A DNA stretch of 54,705 nucleotides from Hyphomicrobiales bacterium (GTDB lineage Bacteria; Pseudomonadota; Alphaproteobacteria; Rhizobiales; Xanthobacteraceae): NCBI GenBank assembly GCA_021323775.1, contig JAJPKK010000349.1, forward strand, positions 1-54,705, given 5' to 3'. Below, piece by piece: positions 50,997 through 54,705 of the stretch. Both the position numbers and the translations under genes were made by a program. The stretch's first letter is position 1, and the number at the start of each line of letters is the position of its first letter. The notes below the pieces were generated by a model. The model was not told the origin of the DNA. It searched no databases and saw only the letters and a program-made list of their open reading frames with translations.

Positions 50997-51937
50997 ACAT
51001 GACCGTGAAGATCGGGAACGTCACGCTGAAGAACCCGATCATGCCGGCGTCCGGCGCTTTTTCCACAGAGCTCGCCCAGGTGATGGACATCAACCGGCTT
51101 GGCGCCCTGGTGGCGAAGACGGTGTCGCGGGAATACCGCATCGGCAATCCGCCGCCGCGCGTTGCTGAGCTTGAATGCGGCATGATCAATTCGATCGGCC
51201 TGCCCACCAAGGGCATCGAATATTTCCTTGAGCACCAGGTCCCCGACTACAAGCGCTTCACGCCGCCTCTGGTCGGCAGCATCTCGGCCCAGACCGCCGA
51301 CGACTTCGAGGCGATGACCCGCGACGTGGACGTGCCCGAGGTGGACGTCATCGAGGTCAACATCTCGTGCCCGACCCGCAATCCGGGCGGCGGCAACTTC
51401 GCCATGCACGAGGACCACACCTTCAACGTGATGAGCCGCATCCGCAAGGCGACCGCGAAACCGGTGTGGTGCAAGCTGTCGCCGAACGCCGGCGACGTAG
51501 TGGCGATTGCGAAAGCCGCCGAGGCCGCCGGCGCCGACGCGCTGGTGATCGCCAACACGATTCTCGGGCTCAAGATCAACATCGACACGTTCCGCCCCGC
51601 CATTGGCAACAAATACGGCGGCATTTCGGGGCCGGGCGTGAAGCCGATCATCGTACGCATGGTCCATCAGTGCTCGAAGGCGGTGAAGATCCCGATCATC
51701 GGCTGCGGCGGCATCGTCAAGGTGGAGGATGTGGTCGAGTACATGCTCGCCGGCGCGACCGCCGTCATGATGGGCTACATCATCTTCCGCAATCCGTCCG
51801 GGATGCTCGCGATCCTCGACGGTCTTGAGGAGTGGTGCAGGAAACGAGGTTTCGCCCGCGTTGCGGACCTCACCGGCGCTATGATCGACGAGCCTCCGAT
51901 GGAGACGTTTGCGGCGGCGGCCGCCCCGATCAGGTAG
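50990..51937 (+). CDS. pyrD: dihydroorotate dehydrogenase, class 1B type
   Basis: Oxidises dihydroorotate to orotate. 315 residues, FMN barrel. The active-site base is a cysteine (Cys127 in EVNISCPT), the mark of class 1; class 2 membrane enzymes have serine. TILGLKINIDTFRPAIGNKYGG and GISGPGVKPIIVRMV with GCGGI are class 1B signatures. The start ATG at 50990 has AGGAGG 7 nt upstream and overlaps the pyrK end by 7 nt. It should work as a soluble, NAD-linked complex with PyrK. Confidence 0.9.
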   Translation: MVDMTVKIGNVTLKNPIMPASGAFSTELAQVMDINRLGALVAKTVSREYRIGNPPPRVAELECGMINSIGLPTKGIEYFLEHQVPDYKRFTPPLVGSISAQTADDFEAMTRDVDVPEVDVIEVNISCPTRNPGGGNFAMHEDHTFNVMSRIRKATAKPVWCKLSPNAGDVVAIAKAAEAAGADALVIANTILGLKINIDTFRPAIGNKYGGISGPGVKPIIVRMVHQCSKAVKIPIIGCGGIVKVEDVVEYMLAGATAVMMGYIIFRNPSGMLAILDGLEEWCRKRGFARVADLTGAMIDEPPMETFAAAAAPIR

Positions 51938-51993
51938 TCTCAGTCCAAGTAGTTGCTAATGCCCGCTTTTCGCGGCACGACCTGGAACAGCGC

Positions 51994-53040
51994 ATGACCT
52001 CCCGCCTGACCATCCGCAAGCCCGATGATTGGCACCTGCACGTGCGCGACGGCGCCATGCTCAAGGCTGTCTTGCCATTCACGGCGCGGAATTTCGCGCG
52101 CGCCATCCTGATGCCGAACCTCGTTCCCCCGGTTGCGACCACGGCCGATGCCGCCGCCTACCGGAAACGGGTGCTCGCCGCGCTGCCGCCGGGGTCGACG
52201 TTCACGCCGCTGATGACCTGCTATCTGCGCGACGACACCGATCCGGATGACGTCGAGCGCGGCTTCCGTGACGGCGTGTTCACCGCGGTAAAGCTCTATC
52301 CCGCTCACGCGACCACCAATTCGGCCGCCGGCGTGACCGACCTCAAAAAGGTCTGCCGCGTGCTGGAGCGCATGGAAAAAATTGACATGCCGTTCCTGAT
52401 GCACGGAGAGGTGACGGATCCTGACGTCGATATTTTCGACCGCGAGAAAGCATTCATCGAACGCACGCTCATCCCTCTGACGAAGATGTTCCCGGGCCTG
52501 CGAATGACGCTCGAGCATCTCTCCTCGAAGGAAGGCGTCGACTTTGTCCACAGCGCCAAACCGCAGGTCGGCGGCACCATCACGCCCTACCATCTCGTGC
52601 AGACGCGCACAGATTGGCTCGGCGCGGGGCTTAAGCCCTATATGTATGTCATGCCGGTCATCAAGACGGCTCGGGATCGCGATGCGCTGCGAAAAGCGGC
52701 AACTTCCGGCGAATCGTGCTACTTCCTGGGGACGGATTCGGCGCCCCATCCTTTTGCCCGCAAGGTCAACGTCAACGGCGTGCCGGGCATGTTCAATTCG
52801 CCGGTCGCGCTTGAGACTTACGCCAAGGTGTTCGAAGAGGAGGGCGCGCTCGATAAGCTCGAAGCATTTGCGTCCGTCAACGGCGCGAAGCATTACAAAC
52901 TGCCGCTGAACGCCGGCACGGTTACGCTGGAAAAGTCCTCCTGGGTCGCGCCGGAGGAGGTTAAGGTCGATGGCCCCGACGAGCGCGCAATCGTCTATCG
53001 CGGCGGCGAGACGATCGAGTGGAGGGTGGTTGGTTCGTAG
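51994..53040 (+). CDS. pyrC: dihydroorotase (class II, PyrC)
   Basis: Zinc enzyme converting carbamoyl-aspartate to dihydroorotate. 348 residues, E. coli PyrC type. Metal ligands: His14 and His16 (DDWHLHVRDG), carboxylated Lys100 (TAVKLYPAHAT), His137 (MHGEV), His175 (LEHLSS), Asp248 (GTDSAPH). The start MTSRLTIRKPDDW was chosen; the longer frame overlaps pyrD. Same strand as pyrK and pyrD, 56 nt after pyrD. An intergenic TAGGGTGGGCAAAGG repeat starts right at its stop. Confidence 0.96.
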   Translation: MTSRLTIRKPDDWHLHVRDGAMLKAVLPFTARNFARAILMPNLVPPVATTADAAAYRKRVLAALPPGSTFTPLMTCYLRDDTDPDDVERGFRDGVFTAVKLYPAHATTNSAAGVTDLKKVCRVLERMEKIDMPFLMHGEVTDPDVDIFDREKAFIERTLIPLTKMFPGLRMTLEHLSSKEGVDFVHSAKPQVGGTITPYHLVQTRTDWLGAGLKPYMYVMPVIKTARDRDALRKAATSGESCYFLGTDSAPHPFARKVNVNGVPGMFNSPVALETYAKVFEEEGALDKLEAFASVNGAKHYKLPLNAGTVTLEKSSWVAPEEVKVDGPDERAIVYRGGETIEWRVVGS

Positions 53041-53107
53041 GGTGGGCAAAGGCGGGCGATGCGTCGCGGTGATGGTACGATCCTGGTTCCGCCTTTGCCC
53101 ACGCGGT
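53038..53107. repeat. 'TAGGGTGGGCAAAGG' repeat, fourth copy
   Basis: Begins TAGGGTGGGCAAAGGCGGGC on the pyrC stop codon (TAG is its first triplet) and ends CCGCCTTTGCCCACGCG, complementary to the beginning. About 70 bp, the shortest of the four copies. Confidence 0.75.
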
Positions 53108-53159
53108 TCGTCCGGAGGGAGCCGACCACGGCGCTCGACATATAGCGAGCCCGCAGCCG

Positions 53160-53297
53160 GTGAAAAAGGGAACGCGCAAGGACGCCTTGTCGCTCTATCC
53201 GCTGAGCTTGGAACAGGCGCTTGGTGCCGCCCTCAAGACCGGCACACCGCCGCCAGAATCGAGGAAAGCCGGACGCGCCACCAACAAGAAACGCTAA
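53160..53297 (+). CDS. small conserved protein, 45 residues
   Basis: GTG start, then KKGTRKDALSLYPLSLEQAL and a basic tail ending RATNKKR. I recognise the DALSLYPLS-E-A pattern from uncharacterised tiny Rhizobiales proteins; no function known. The GTG is a guess: a GGAGG at 53114-53118 is too far upstream, and no closer ribosome-binding site is clear. Its 3' end (53274-53296) is repeated at 54515-54537 on the far side of the pyrE pair, where the copy also reads RATNKKR-stop. Confidence 0.6.
   Translation: MKKGTRKDALSLYPLSLEQALGAALKTGTPPPESRKAGRATNKKR
53274..53296 (+). repeat. direct repeat, left copy
   Basis: CGCGCCAC-C-AACAAGAAACGCTA, 23 nt, identical at 22 of 23 positions to 54515-54537. 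Similarity extends weakly upstream (AGG AAA GCC GGA here, AGG TCC GCC GGG there) in the same codon frame. The two copies bracket the pyrE and unknown-gene pair. Confidence 0.9.
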
Positions 53298-53488
53298 CGG
53301 GACCGGGGGGCACGCGGCGTCAGGTCACGGCTGTAAATGCAGCGAGTGGTGACCATTTACCATTCAAGCTGATTGCAGGGGCAATTTGTTACGGAAAACA
53401 CGCAAAAAACGCCTGACAAGCGAGGGCAAACAGCCTATTTCGTACCAATGCTCCGCCATATGGAGCGGAACAAAGCGGAGAATCACCT

Positions 53489-54091
53489 ATGTTGCAGGCG
53501 GGTGCGACAAGGAAGCCGCTCCCGGCTCTTTCAAAGAACCAGGCTCTTTTGAAAGTGAAGGTGCGGCTGCTTGAGATTATCAAAGCGAAATCTCTGCTCT
53601 CAGGCGGGACCTTCAAGCTGGCGTCGGGCGGAACCACGGATTACTACCTGGACATGAAGCCGACGACCTTCGACCCTGAAGGCGCGACGCTTACCGCGGA
53701 AATCGTCTACAGCCTGTTGCGCGACGACCCCGACATTGATGCTATTGGGGGGTTGGAGCTGGGGTGCGTTCCGATTGTCGCGGCCGTGTGCGCGTTGAGT
53801 TGGCGCGATCATCCCATCCAAGGTTTTGTAGTGCGCAAGGAAAAGAAGGGGCACGGCACCGACAAAAAGATCGACGGGAATTTTACCGACAATAGCACCG
53901 TTGTCTTGATAGATGATGTCACGACGAAGGGCGGTTCCGTGATGGAAGCAGTCCGCGCCGTGCGCGAGCGGGGCGCGACGATCAAGAAGATAATCACGGT
54001 CGTTGACCGCCTGGAGGGCGCCGCCGAAAACCTGAAAAAAGAAGGGATCGACCTGGAACCGATCTACACGGCGCGCGATTTGCTGCGCTAA
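53489..54091 (+). CDS. pyrE: orotate phosphoribosyltransferase (non-native-type PyrE)
   Basis: Makes orotidine monophosphate from orotate and PRPP. 200 residues. SLLSGGTFKLASGGTTDYYL with DMKPTTFDPEGA is the substrate-domain signature; RKEKKGHG (116-123) carries the catalytic-loop lysines; PRPP site VVLIDDVTTKGGS (138-150). This is a subfamily distinct from the FGRNAQIEG type whose remnant lies at 54601. GGAG sits 8 nt before ATG 53489; the first ~22 residues have no homology I recognise, so a GTG near 53555 could be the true start. Base composition of the upstream 150 bp looks lower in GC than the neighbours. Coupled to the next gene by TAATG. Confidence 0.9.
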   Translation: MLQAGATRKPLPALSKNQALLKVKVRLLEIIKAKSLLSGGTFKLASGGTTDYYLDMKPTTFDPEGATLTAEIVYSLLRDDPDIDAIGGLELGCVPIVAAVCALSWRDHPIQGFVVRKEKKGHGTDKKIDGNFTDNSTVVLIDDVTTKGGSVMEAVRAVRERGATIKKIITVVDRLEGAAENLKKEGIDLEPIYTARDLLR

Positions 54092-54459
54092 TGAGCGAGA
54101 CGGTGGCGAACGCGGCGCGCCTGCAAGAATACTACTCCTCCGTAATCGGCCGTCCTGCCTTTGGCGGCGCCAATGTTTTGCAGCATCTGGCGGACCTTGC
54201 ATTGAAATGTGCGGACGGAGCAAACGCGGCGCAGGATGCGGTCGCGTTCGCGCTAGGAATGGTCTTTGCCGACCATGCCGAAAATCGAAGCGAGCGGATC
54301 GTGACCGGCGACGACAATTACGTGCTCACCGTTTCCGGTGCTGAGTATTTCACGCGCGCGGTTAAATTCGTGGTTGACGGCGGCACAGCAGAAGATGCAG
54401 TTGCAATCATAGCTCAGCTTGCACAGCTCACGTCCGACAAGCTTTACGGCCGCGGTTGA
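54091..54459 (+). CDS. unknown protein coupled to pyrE, 122 residues
   Basis: Starts MSETVANAARLQEYYSSVIG; ATG overlaps the pyrE stop by 1 nt. Mainly alpha-helical by composition (Ala-rich, repeated LADLALK-, VAFALGMVFADHAE-, AVAIIAQLAQLTSDKL-type segments), with no signal peptide, membrane segment, cysteine pair or catalytic motif that I recognise. It has one cysteine (Cys38 area). Being co-inserted and translation-coupled suggests a role linked to PyrE or simply co-transfer. I cannot assign a function. Confidence 0.7.
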   Translation: MSETVANAARLQEYYSSVIGRPAFGGANVLQHLADLALKCADGANAAQDAVAFALGMVFADHAENRSERIVTGDDNYVLTVSGAEYFTRAVKFVVDGGTAEDAVAIIAQLAQLTSDKLYGRG

Positions 54460-54514
54460 CTCGCCAGTCACCGGATCATGTTGGTCCGCGTGCGTGGTAG
54501 CAAGGTCCGCCGGG

Positions 54515-54537
54515 CGCGCCACTAACAAGAAACGCTA
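54515..54537 (+). repeat. direct repeat, right copy
   Basis: CGCGCCAC-T-AACAAGAAACGCTA; 22/23 match with 53274-53296. It codes RATNKKR followed by TAG instead of TAA. It lies 55 bp after the stop of the unknown gene and about 60 bp before the canonical pyrE remnant. Confidence 0.9.
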
Positions 54538-54600
54538 GGTTCCATGTTGGAAGATTCTTCTACGCCGAACCGTTAGGTTTGTAAGGTGCATAATTCCGAA

Positions 54601-54705
54601 GAGTTCGGACGCAACGCCCAGATCGAAGGCGACGTCAAGGAGGGTCAGCGCATCCTTCTGGTTGAAGACCTCACCACTGATGGACGCAGCAAGGTCAACT
54701 TCTGC
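54601..54705 (+). pseudogene. truncated canonical pyrE remnant, right edge of window
   Basis: 35 codons reading [20 protein letters not shown] then [15 protein letters not shown], the middle of the long alphaproteobacterial PyrE (PRPP-binding [11 protein letters not shown]). The family's first ~100 residues are absent: the frame is closed by TAG at 54574-54576 and the 24 bp between have no PyrE similarity. The conserved second glycine of the PRPP loop is Arg (DGRSK). Truncation plus mutation of an essential loop indicates a dead gene. Its continuation lies outside the window. Confidence 0.85.

Noticed and set aside
52970-53416. 148-codon plus-strand frame across the pyrC end and the following repeat
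   Set aside because: It is another frame of pyrC continuing through a dispersed repeat and the tiny ORF region; no similarity and no start signal.

Overview
The window is a GC-rich chromosomal segment of an alphaproteobacterium, most likely a Hyphomicrobiales (Rhizobiales) member near the Bradyrhizobium / Xanthobacteraceae side. This rests on gene order (rplS-trmD-rimM-rpsP-ffh with dapF, mtaB, ftsY and a ccm block; mdh-sucCDAB-lpdA with xerC and priA; an F1-only atpHAGDC operon) and on intergenic repeats of kinds I recall from those genomes. The placement is inferred from protein and repeat recognition, not from a database search.

Layout. 1-3.8 kb, minus strand: ribosome and SRP block (rplS partial, trmD, rimM, rpsP, ffh). 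4-10.7 kb: two small minus-strand genes, then dapF, mtaB, a PPOX flavoprotein, an RluA-type pseudouridine synthase facing ftsY, and a YciB septation protein. 10.8-13.9 kb, minus: cytochrome c maturation genes ccmA-B-C-D-G. 14.2-17.8 kb: aconitase and a secreted DUF1223 protein. 17.8-21.7 kb: gene-poor, repeat-rich, with a broken DUF2794 gene and two Bax-inhibitor-1 paralogues. 21.9-25.9 kb: ABC exporter pair divergent from a TesA-type esterase. 26.2-37.8 kb: thpR, zapE, then the TCA block mdh, sucC, sucD, sucA, sucB, lpdA. 38.1-44.5 kb: DUF4337, xerC, priA, small secreted proteins and a YpsA-like putative molybdenum carrier. 45.1-50 kb: atpHAGDC. 50.1-54.7 kb: de novo pyrimidine genes pyrK, pyrD, pyrC, a tiny conserved ORF, pyrE, an unknown partner gene, and at the edge a fragment of a second, canonical pyrE.

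Most genes are core metabolism: TCA cycle (acnA, mdh, sucCDAB, lpdA), respiration (ccm, F1-ATPase), pyrimidine synthesis, and translation, targeting and replication (trmD, rimM, ffh, ftsY, priA, xerC). No CRISPR array, transposase, prophage, toxin-antitoxin pair, rRNA or tRNA was recognised.

The unusual content is of two kinds. First, short G/C-rich palindromes (consensus arm CCCTACCCTCCCCC with a 6-nt loop) lie not only between genes but inside them. One sits in frame in the SucB linker, related sequence is read through in an RluA-family protein and probably the CcmG N-terminus, and a perfect 44-bp copy interrupts the DUF2794 gene. Removing exactly those 44 bp restores one open frame from a good ribosome-binding site to the conserved domain. 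Second, the pyr cluster looks rebuilt: a PyrE of a different subfamily and an unknown 122-residue partner lie between two near-identical 23-nt direct repeats, and beyond the second repeat lies the truncated, mutated remnant of a canonical pyrE.
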